This document shows, piece by piece, positions 23,395 through 32,500 of a DNA stretch of 64,000 bases (position 1 is its first letter; each line of letters opens with the position of its first letter). The translations under genes and the position numbers were made by a program. Under the pieces are notes generated by a model, which ran no database searches, was not told the DNA's origin, and saw nothing but the letters and a program-made list of their open reading frames with translations. This DNA is from Neurospora intermedia. Its lineage: Eukaryota > Ascomycota > Sordariomycetes > Sordariales > Sordariaceae. Location of the stretch: NCBI GenBank assembly GCA_037102815.1, contig BTPP01000008.1, forward strand, positions 2,480,001 through 2,544,000. Reading direction: 5' to 3'.

Positions 23395-23968
23395 AAGGAT
23401 TGTAAAACAGATGGAGCGTTCTCCAACCTCCTGTGCGGGAACTGTGTCCGGATTGTTGGCAAGTCCGTCATCATCCAGCGTTTAGTCGTCGTCGACTCCT
23501 ACAGGCTTCGCAACAGAAGAGCGGTTCTGACGGAGAAGGAACTCTCTTTCACAGCCCAAGGCTCGAGACTATCATGGAGTCAGTTGCCTCCGGTTGCCAT
23601 CTTTGCTCCATTGTTTTCTGGGACGAGAACAGGTATTTCCGGCACAAGGACCAGAGCGGGACTGCCTCAGCGCTTGAGTCGTCGACCATATCACTCGCAG
23701 ACTCGCCATAACTTCTCTGGCCACAGTCGTCGACTTCTTCTGTCCGAATTTCGAGAGGTAACACTCCTTGGCCGGGACATAATACGGTGATGTAAGGCTT
23801 AGCTTGAGAGGTGCAGTCATGAAAGGTAAAAACGCTCGTTTCGGCACAGGCACAATCGATGTTTCTATTGACACAAGCGGCGCTGTTAACTTGGATGTTG
23901 AACTGTGGCGGAAGAGGCTGTTCTTTTGTGCTGAGGGTTGGGCTGGTATCAAAGTTGGTGGAGGGTGA
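23395..23968 (+). pseudogene. Broken N-terminal fragment of a HET-type gene
   Basis: Protein similarity to the neighbouring HET gene appears in pieces in three different frames. Frame 1 (from 23428) reads LLCGNCVRIVGKSVIIQ, matching VLCDCCSRIVKKSEIIQ of the intact gene. Frame 3 (from 23574) reads MESVASGCHLCSIVF, matching SKSSAAGCHLCSLAV. Frame 2 (23789-23966) gives an open tail containing FGTGTIDVSIDTSGAVNLDV and ends at TGA. No splice pair that I could see joins the first two blocks, so I call a frameshifted remnant. It has no HET core. A small spliced gene cannot be fully excluded. It lies about 0.8 kb upstream of the intact gene in the same orientation, suggesting tandem duplication followed by decay. 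Confidence 0.55.
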
Positions 23969-24724
23969 AGCTGAAGCGACTGCTGGGTCAGATCTCCCAG
24001 CTTGATTTTTTTTGGTGGCTGTGTTCGTCTCTATTAAGTTTTTGGCGTAGTTTCAGGTAGCCAGAATTCGTCAGTCTCATTTTTCAATGCCAGTACACCG
24101 GCCTCGTGCCGTTTGTGACATCGATGTACAACTGCGTACATCATCGCCAATTTCGCCAAGTCACTTCGTTCCTGAAAGACTCAACCTGGGTTGCGTACGG
24201 CGCCAAACGAGGGAAAGAGCAGAGATGGGATAGATGAGACAGATGGAAGAAGGCACGTTCGTGTGCTGCGTGACTTTGCGGTGGGATGGTCGGCGACGAG
24301 TATTGCGGGGACAAAACAGTGAGAGGAGTCCCTGGCACGTCTTATGGGATCTCCCATTACCACATCTACCTTTCTTAATCCATCTCTACTTCTTTTTCTT
24401 TTCCGGTAGCCGACACTTCACATCTTGTCATGTACCATTCTGCGTTTGCTTTATCTCCACTTTTTCCCTCGCTTCTGACTGTCTTTTGACTTGCTGTTCC
24501 TTCTCTCCAATAGAGGGACGTGTTGGAGTATCAGGCTACACCTATAGGGTGTAAGGTGCAGATAGGGTTGACATTGTGGCTGAGCGAAAGCTGGAGCCTC
24601 ACAGATGCCTGAAGGCCTCCAAGTTGGGCTCCGATCTCGTTCCTGTCATGTTTTATGGTATCTGTCCTCGACATTCAATTTGATCACCACTTTCAGCGAC
24701 CTTCCTTACCAGATTTCATCCAAT
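23969..24724. promoter_or_regulatory. Region between the HET relic and the HET gene
   Basis: No gene supported. It should hold the promoter and leader of the HET gene. A C/T-rich stretch (about 24366-24420 and 24455-24515) is typical of fungal transcription start regions. Confidence 0.4.
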
Positions 24725-27007
24725 ATGTCGACCACGTCACCGGAAACCCCCGAGTCTGAACCACCTCCGAAGACAGTCGTTCCACACGTGCTGTGTGACT
24801 GCTGTTCCCGTATCGTCAAGAAGTCGGAGATCATCCAGGCATTCGCGGCCAACAGACTGAGAGACTGGAGGTTCAACAACCAATGGATTAAGCTCTTTGA
24901 CAATGAGTGGTTTTTTCACAATCACAGCGTCAATTATCTCTCGAAGTCAAGCGCTGCCGGGTGTCATCTTTGTTCCTTGGCTGTTGCACAATTCGATCTA
25001 GACCATGAAAGAAACTATCACTCTGTCGTGTCAATTCATACATGGGACAGGGGCATTGGAGGACATACAGTCATCTTTAGATTCCATCACCTCAAGCTCA
25101 CGAAACAGGTTATGGACGATTTCGATTACATGGACACCCTAGTACCTCAGGCTCTATACTTAGAGGGTATTCCCTCTCTCGCCAAGGGTTGCTTCACGGA
25201 GGACCTCCATTTGACGGGGATTATGAGTGAAGGTGCAGTAAACATCTTCCAGCCCGTTGATAGACACTGGATGAACATTTCTGAACGAGAAACGGGCTGC
25301 CTGGTAGCAGGAACCCTTGACAGTGATGCAACATCGATCCGGGGTCCTCTTTCTTATACTTCGACCAATTCTCGAGAATCAATATCTACCGCACGGGCGT
25401 GGATAGATGACTGTCTCCGGAACCACCCGAAATGCCACCGAAAACCGTTTGACATGAGCAGTACGGAGCATGGACTGCTTCCGACAAGGCTAATCGACAT
25501 TGGAACAGTCGATGGAAAGCTTTCCCCACGACTGATTCTCACGTCAACCTCCGAAAACCTATCGATCCAATACCTGACATTAAGTCATTCTTGGGCCATA
25601 ACTTCAACCGACTCGGCTTTGAAATTGACAAGCAGAAATCTGGAGCTCTTACGAGTACGTATACCAATAGAAGGCCTCCCGCGAACATTCCAGGATGCCT
25701 TGGAAATCACACGACGACTTGGATATCGATATTTGTGGATTGATTCCTTGTGCATTATGCAAGATTCGGAAAGTGACTGGCACAGGGAGGCTCTTACTAT
25801 GAGTAGCATCTATGGCAATTCGTCGTGTAACATTGCTGCTTTAGGTGTTGATGGAGCCGACACTTGCTTCAGGCAACGGAATCCGCTTCAGGTTATTCCA
25901 TGCCGAATCACGCAACAGGAGGATGGAACTAGCGTCTACGCCAATCGAATCCTCAAGTGGAATACACCTCTCTTGCGGCGAGGCTGGGTCTTGCAAGAAA
26001 GACTTTTATCTCCACGTGTTCTCTATACTGGAGCCGCACAACTTTTCTGGGAGTGCTGTTCCCGCACGGCTTCCGAGGGTCTACCAAGCCTGACCGGAGA
26101 GCAGCTTCTAGATCAGGAACATGCCTGTGTCTGGGTCAGATATCTGAACAGCGAGAAGTACTGCACCAAGTCGGATTTTGAGTTGTTCTGTGGGCCTCAA
26201 ATCTCTAGACCTGAAACAAACAGGATGCCTCAAGGTCTGCCATGCGAGACACAGGACCCCAGATTCACATTCGCCCGAGCCTGGTTAAGAATAGTCAGAG
26301 GTTATGAAAGGACCGAATTCACCTACGAATCAGATAGGCTCATTGCTCTTTCTGGAGTGGCCAAGGCTATCGAACATAGCAAAGGATTCACCTACGTGGC
26401 TGGGACATGGAAGGAACTCTGGCCCCTGGATCTTTTGTGGTGGTATCGTGATTTTGATTGGGACCCATCCAAGAAGGAACCGACGGACGTTACGAAATCG
26501 AAGGTGCCTTCGTGGTCCTGGGCTGCTAGAAATGGGGACAAGAAATTTTTTATACTGGGCCGTACCAGCTTCGATTTCTACGGAATCACTTATCTGGCAC
26601 AATTCAATGAGTTCACTTGTCCCACACCCACAGCTCGATACACTGGGACGAGGGCGGATGAAGAAGGAATAAAACTCACCATAAAGAGTCGGGTTAAGAG
26701 AGGGCTGGCGGCCTGGAAATTGAGGTTTAAATATTCGTTGATTGCGGTGCGAACGAGCGACGAAGAATGGGTACATGTTTACTGGGACCCGGGCCAGATT
26801 CCCAAGCTAGGCGAATCAGTGCTCCTTTTGATACTACTATCCGATGAAGCCACTTGCTATGCCCTCTTCCAGGCAGGACTGGCCCTGATGCAGGAGGAGG
26901 ACGTACAGAACAAAGACGGGCAGCCTTGCTACAGACGCGTGGGCTACTTCGAAGCGCGCTTATGGAGCCACGAGACCTGGGGGGAGGAAACGGTTTGTCT
27001 CTGTTGA
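24725..27007 (+). CDS. HET-domain (heterokaryon incompatibility type) protein
   Basis: Single-exon frame. I take the ATG at 24725 (MSTTSPETPESEPPP), giving 760 residues; the frame extends 40 codons further up but without a good start. N-terminus: two Cys pairs (VLCDCCSRIV; AAGCHLCSL), common in the region ahead of HET domains. HET domain at about residues 283-370: YLTLSHSWAI, LPRTFQDALEITRRLGYRYL, WIDSLCIMQDSESDW, MSSIYGNSSCNIAALG. The C-terminal half has LLRRGWVLQERLLSPRVLYT and PSWSWAAR, typical of the extended family. HET proteins mediate non-self recognition and programmed cell death in fungi, but most family members, including this one, have no assigned specificity. The usual SHCWG signature reads SHSWA here. 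It may have a degenerate paralogue just upstream. Confidence 0.9.
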   Translation: MSTTSPETPESEPPPKTVVPHVLCDCCSRIVKKSEIIQAFAANRLRDWRFNNQWIKLFDNEWFFHNHSVNYLSKSSAAGCHLCSLAVAQFDLDHERNYHSVVSIHTWDRGIGGHTVIFRFHHLKLTKQVMDDFDYMDTLVPQALYLEGIPSLAKGCFTEDLHLTGIMSEGAVNIFQPVDRHWMNISERETGCLVAGTLDSDATSIRGPLSYTSTNSRESISTARAWIDDCLRNHPKCHRKPFDMSSTEHGLLPTRLIDIGTVDGKLSPRLILTSTSENLSIQYLTLSHSWAITSTDSALKLTSRNLELLRVRIPIEGLPRTFQDALEITRRLGYRYLWIDSLCIMQDSESDWHREALTMSSIYGNSSCNIAALGVDGADTCFRQRNPLQVIPCRITQQEDGTSVYANRILKWNTPLLRRGWVLQERLLSPRVLYTGAAQLFWECCSRTASEGLPSLTGEQLLDQEHACVWVRYLNSEKYCTKSDFELFCGPQISRPETNRMPQGLPCETQDPRFTFARAWLRIVRGYERTEFTYESDRLIALSGVAKAIEHSKGFTYVAGTWKELWPLDLLWWYRDFDWDPSKKEPTDVTKSKVPSWSWAARNGDKKFFILGRTSFDFYGITYLAQFNEFTCPTPTARYTGTRADEEGIKLTIKSRVKRGLAAWKLRFKYSLIAVRTSDEEWVHVYWDPGQIPKLGESVLLLILLSDEATCYALFQAGLALMQEEDVQNKDGQPCYRRVGYFEARLWSHETWGEETVCLC

Positions 27008-27704
27008 TGGTTCCATGAGATATGCACAAGGAAAGGTATCAGGGAGTTAAGGTATTAACCTAGGGAGTGCGAGATTGCAGTGCCATGCCTGCATTTTGGA
27101 TTGACGGGGGTTTGTTCTTGGGAAAGGTTGAGACCTTGATGGCTTCTTTTCTTTAGTGCTAGGCTCAGTTAGTATGTGATAAGACTATAGTGGACATACT
27201 GTGCTTTGCGTAACGGATTATAGCATGGAGCTAGCGTGGATATCATGAGAACATCACCGTCATTCGCACCCTTATATGAACAGTCTGATATGTACTTTCA
27301 GACATCAAACGAGTCGCCTGAGTCAGTTCATTTATGTTTATGTAAAGACTGTGCTCTTCCTCGTTTTCTTTACACATATCGCATCCATATCGTCCTCAGG
27401 GTGTCGTTTCTCTCCAAGCGCACTGCGCCTACCGCAACCAATAATTGGTCGTCTGCGTCTATGGCTGTGGGTCTTAAGAGTGGGCCCGAGTCAGGTCCAA
27501 CCTACCTAACGAACGACATCATCCGGTCGAGGGGACGTGCTTGACTACGGCCAGGTCCTGGTCTCCATTCTCCATCACACTGACTACATCGCCATCAACA
27601 ACAACAACAAGACGACGACAAGATACTACCTACCCAGCCTGTCGCATTCGAACTCGCACAAACAACAAGACATTTTCGAGCAAAACGATTAGAACACTGT
27701 CAAG
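27008..27704. promoter_or_regulatory. Region between the HET gene and the V-ATPase f gene
   Basis: No gene supported. It probably carries the 3' end of the HET transcript and the promoter/leader of the small gene at 27705. An ACAACAACAAC-type run (27597-27615) lies about 100 bp before that start. Confidence 0.4.
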
Positions 27705-28250
27705 ATGAAGCCTCTTGTGGGAGCCATGCAGGCTTGGAGCTGGTAAGCAGCAACCTGGAACCACGTCCAGTCCCATTCATCAATCTACACCACAGCCTCG
27801 CCATCACAGATCACAACGGCGCGCAATACCGGCCGGGAGGAAATGTGTAGCAGTCGTTGTATACCGCCCTGAAACATCGCCACACTCGATAACATTTACA
27901 ATGGATTGAATCAATGCTGACCACAGACCATCAAACACAGCACCGTCATCTCCGCCTTCGCCATGCTCATCCTCGGCGTCTTGTGCATCCTCTTCAACAA
28001 CAACCACCCGGAGCTCGTAGGCGGGACGGAGGACCCGGAGGACGGAAAGGAGGTGGCGGCGACGGCTGGGATGGCTATTGCTATTTACGCGGTAGGTTTA
28101 CTATCTTCCACATGACTCGAGCGGCCGGGTACGAGGACCATACAAAGAAAGAGCTTTGCTGACATGCGACGACAGCTCTTCTTCTGCTTCTGCGGTCTCC
28201 AAGGGTTGTTGCATTTGCGAGAGGGTAGGAGGGGGGCTATTGCGCTATGA
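27705..28250 (+). CDS. V-type ATPase V0 subunit f (RNAseK family), small three-exon gene
   Basis: Spliced product of 87 residues. Exons 27705-27742, 27941-28091 and 28176-28250; introns 27743-27940 (GTAAGC...ACACAG, branch TGCTGAC) and 28092-28175 (GTAGGT...ACGACAG, branch GCTGAC). The protein starts MKPLVGAMQAWSCTVISAF, continues through LFNNNHPELVGGTEDPEDG, and ends LFFCFCGLQGLLHLREGRRG then AIAL. From memory this matches the yeast V-ATPase f subunit (YPR170W-B) along its whole length: W(S/C)CTV(I/L)SAF, a LFNxNH motif and a DPEDG motif, with two hydrophobic segments (about residues 14-33 and 57-77). It sits in the membrane V0 sector of the proton pump of vacuoles and Golgi. The first possible acceptor (27926) would create a TGA at the junction, so the downstream AG at 27940 must be used. 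No long open frame marks this gene. Confidence 0.9.
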
Positions 28251-29596
28251 AATGGTTCGATAGGACGATGACTTATACCTACACACGCACGCGACAACAG
28301 CAAAGACAATGGCAACGGCCATATATGGCGAAGATTATAGCGAAAAAGGACGAACAGAGTCACAGCAAGCAAGCATAACTAGATTTTGCGATGCGACGCT
28401 TTAGAAGAGGAGGTTCATGGGACAGCACACACAATGGTACGGCGTTTTTGGGATTTTTAATTTTATTCTGCGAGATGGATGCTTGAAGAACGAAGGAAGA
28501 AGGGGGTTGCGGAAGCACGGTGGCTGGATGGCTGCGGTGGTGGTTATACTATTGGAGCTGTGATGCTCTTATCGAGCACCTTCTGCTCGCCACAGTCATT
28601 ATTGCGCTAGGGAAATAATCGATGGGTTGCTGGACTGACTGGCACGAGTTGTCTCCACGACTGAGTGAAGCTCGTCGTCCACTAAAAGAGTCATTAGGTA
28701 GAGGAAGACAGTCGAGCTTGGTTTTTCTAACCTGTTCCACGGCGTCTTCCATGTTTGTCATGTGCTGTCACTTCTTGTCATTCATTGCCTGTTTTGATGC
28801 CGCAGTTCAATGAACCTCAGGTCGTCGCGATAGCATACCAGTAATCCGCTTCCTGATCAGCTATACACAACAGACCGGTGAGAAAATCAAAATTGCCATC
28901 TTTCGTCATAATCGACATGTGTGTTTGAATGCCTGTAGATGCGCATATCCAATGCCTGCCGGCGTACTACATGCGGTTGGTTACACACAAATGAATGATT
29001 TAGGCAGAAGTGGGTCCGCCGCGATAGCTTCAACCAATGTGGACGAGTTCCCCGCAAACACCAGGCAACTCCAGGCATCACATCCACCTTTTACTGTCTA
29101 CACTACTCGATAGGTCTCACATGATATCGCGCCGGATACGCGAGATCCGTCCGCGATGGATACACGGCGGTTGATTGTCTCCATGTTGTCTTGTCGTGTT
29201 GACGTGGGTTGTCCAGGCAGCACACCCCCATGGCGACTTCCTTCCTGGGACAACCTGATGGAAGTGCAGGAGGTTGGAAAGTGCCATTCGCTTGAGGGCG
29301 AAGAAGTGGGAAGGAAGGAAGTCGCGGTCGATGATGGGCAATCCGACGCCGCGCGCGGTTAGAGACATCGATGGCGCCCAAGGGAAGGTACTACTCACTG
29401 TACCTGCCTCACCTCAAGTTCTATAAAATGAAGACGACTCCGTCGCTCATTCTCTTCTCCAGTCACTTCCATCGTCCGTCCATCCGTCTCGTCCCTTCTT
29501 CATCTTCACCATCTTTGATACACTCAGTCAAGTCCACCGTTTTGAGTCTCTTGTCTCCCAACATCAATACCAAGTCAAGCCTTCCAAGTGTTCAAG
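28251..29596. promoter_or_regulatory. Region between the V-ATPase f gene and the ankyrin gene
   Basis: No gene supported. The last 200 bp look like a promoter: a TATA-type element at 29422 is followed by C/T-rich DNA and a likely leader. Confidence 0.4.
29422..29428 (+). promoter_or_regulatory. TATA-box-like element of the ankyrin gene
   Basis: The sequence TATAAAA stands 169 bp before the start codon at 29597. It is followed about 25-45 bp later by a C/T-rich tract (TCATTCTCTTCTCCAG) of the kind that marks transcription starts in filamentous fungi. Position and sequence fit; use is inferred. Confidence 0.45.
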
Positions 29597-32500
29597 ATGG
29601 CGACGTCAACCTTTCCCCAGCTGCCCGTCCCTCATAGCGACCTGGTCAAGCACATCACCAACCACCCACAGACCCCCATGATCGACCTCCTCCAGCCCTA
29701 CCGTGACTATGAGGCTCGTCTTCGTCAGGTCTACGCCCAAGAGCCCGACTCTGAGCTGCTCAAGGACCCCTACGTCAACGTCCTGCCTCTCTTCACAGAC
29801 AACACCTCCGACATCAAGATCCGGGCCCGCAACATGGAGGCCGAGTCCGAAGAGGAGAGAGCACGCTACATCATGCCCCTGCCCAAAGACATACGCCGTC
29901 CAGACCAATCCCCCGCCGTTGTCCAGTCGCACAAGGACTTCCAGAGGAACTTCAACATCTTCTCCGAGTCTTCTCTGGTCGAGTTGAACTGGGACAACGT
30001 CGTTGCGGCCGGCTCCTCCGTGGTGAACTGCATCTTGCCTGTTCCCAAAAAGTACAGTGGCTCCAAGAGGCTGATGCGCGAATTCTACCATGAAAAGTTT
30101 GCTCCTGCGTCCGATGTCGATCTGTTCTTGTATGGCTTGACCGAGGAGCAGGCGATCGAGAAAATCAACGAGATTGAGAGCCAGGTCAGGGATGCGTTGC
30201 TTTGCGAGACTACCACGGTTAGGACCAAGCATGCTGTTACCATTTGCAGCCAGTATCCCACCAGACACATCCAGATCGTCCTTCGCATCTACAAGTCCGT
30301 GTCCGAAATTCTTACCGGTTTCGACATCGACTGCTCTGGCGCTGCCTATGATGGAAAGCAAGTCTATTGCACCCCTCGCGCTCTGCAGTCCTACATGACC
30401 CAGACCAACCACATCGACCTCACTCGCCGCAGTCCCTCCTACGAAAACCGCCTTTCCAAGTACAGCCGCAGAGGGTTCGAGGTCTACTGGCCTGAGCTTG
30501 ACCGTTCTCGCATTGACCCTACCATCTTCGAGCGGAGTTTTATGAGAACTCTGGGTCTCGCACGACTTCTCGTGCTGGAAAGACTGCCCACTGCCAAAGC
30601 TAGAGACAACTACGTCGATCAGCGTCGCCAGGAAAGAGGTCGCCCTGCTCTTAATCGATTTGTGCGCAAGAACTTTCGGGCCATGGGTTCAAACATCAAG
30701 GACGACTATGACGACGAAATCGCTGATTGGGTCAGCGGAGACGAGGTGTCCGACTACCACACATTTACCATCCCCTACGGTCCCAAGTTCCACGCCAAAA
30801 AGATTGAGAAGCTTTGCTACACCAAGGATCTCTTGCTCAATGCCGAGTGGAACCAGCACGATAATCGGACCGTGTACTTGCACCGCCATCCTGCCTTTGT
30901 AAGTCTTTTCCAATGGATATTCTTAAAGTCCTTTGCTCACCGCTTTTTTTCTCTTTTTAGTTTGGCCGCTTCAAGGACGTCGTTGAAGACTGCTGCGGAC
31001 ACTGCCCGGTTCCCCAGACCGATGAGGAAAAAGACATTGCCGAAGAAGAGCAGAAGATCTACGTCTCTGGCAGAATTTCCTTCATCAAGGACGACCCCGG
31101 AAGACAGCAGATTGGCTCCTTCAACCCTTTGACCGATGATGACTGGACGGAAATGGCCTATATCGGCAACACTGCCAGGCTGTGCCAGGCCATTGTCGAC
31201 GAGGATGTTGAGCATGTCCAAGACTGGCTTGCTCAGGAGGGCGCCGATCCCAACACCAGAGACCACACAGGCAGGACTCCCCTTCACCTTGCTGTCATGT
31301 CCTCCTCGCCCGCAGTGGTTCGTGCCCTCGTTGAGGCTGGTGCCCGCCTTACTGCGCGTCTCGCGGACGGAAGAACCGCACTCCACCTGGCCGCTTCTCG
31401 TGGCGACGTGGAGATTGTCAAGATCCTCATGAATAAGAGCAACGCCAACGAGGAAGAGTTTGAGGAACTGGAAGATTTACGTCGTAAGGCTAGGGCTGCA
31501 CTTCGAGAGAAGAAGACGGAGAAGATGGATATCGACGAGGAGAAGGCGGACGACTCGGAAGACATCGAAATGATCGAAGCTGGCGATGCCGAGTCTGATG
31601 CGGGTGGCGATAAGATGAGCATCGCGACAGGTTCGTTTGTCAAGGTTGACAAGACTCCTGAAACACCCGCACCTGATGGCATACTCGTAGCCGAAGATGA
31701 GGAAGGCCCTGACTTCTACAAAGTGGATGAAGTTGCATGGGATATTCCGTGCTCGGCTTTGCACCTTGCCATCATGGAGGGGCACTGTGAAGTTGTCAAG
31801 CTTTTGTGCCAAGAATACGGAGCTGATGTCTTGCTGCCTGTCAAGTTTCCTCAGGATAAGAATAAGGTCCTCCTGACGCTGGGTCTTGTCATGGCCCTTC
31901 CCATCGAAAAGGCAAAGTCGATGGCTCAGACGCTTCTCAGCCTTGGTGCCACGGTCGCCCAGGCGGACATGAACAGTTGCACTGTGTTCACCCGTTACGT
32001 GGAGCGAAATGCCAGGACGCTGCTGGACTTGGCCTATGAGCTCGACAAGGCAGGCTACAAGACGGCAATCAACCACGTCTGCAATCAATGGGTCCAAAGT
32101 GAGACGCCATTGCTAATCGCAATCAAAGATGGCGACCTGAGCATGGTTGTGAAGCTCCTTGAGACGGGCGCTGTGCCAGAGATTGACTTTGAGACCTGGC
32201 TCAAGAGCGCCAGACAATCGCCCAAGGAGAGCCGGCTCAGCGACTTTGAGAGCAACAAGAAATTGTTCCGAGAAGATCTTGATCGCCCATTGATTGCTGC
32301 CTTGCGGTCCAAGGAGCCCAGCATTGCGCTTGAACTTTTAGAACGGGGGTGCGATCCGAATCCCCTCCACCCCGAGTCAGTAAGGGGTTTGCACAGTACT
32401 TACTCCTATCGATGGAAGGGCAAAAGTGCCCTTGACATGGTGCGGGAGCAGCTAGAGGATCTTCGAAAATACAAAGGAGAAAACACCAAATTCGAGGAGC

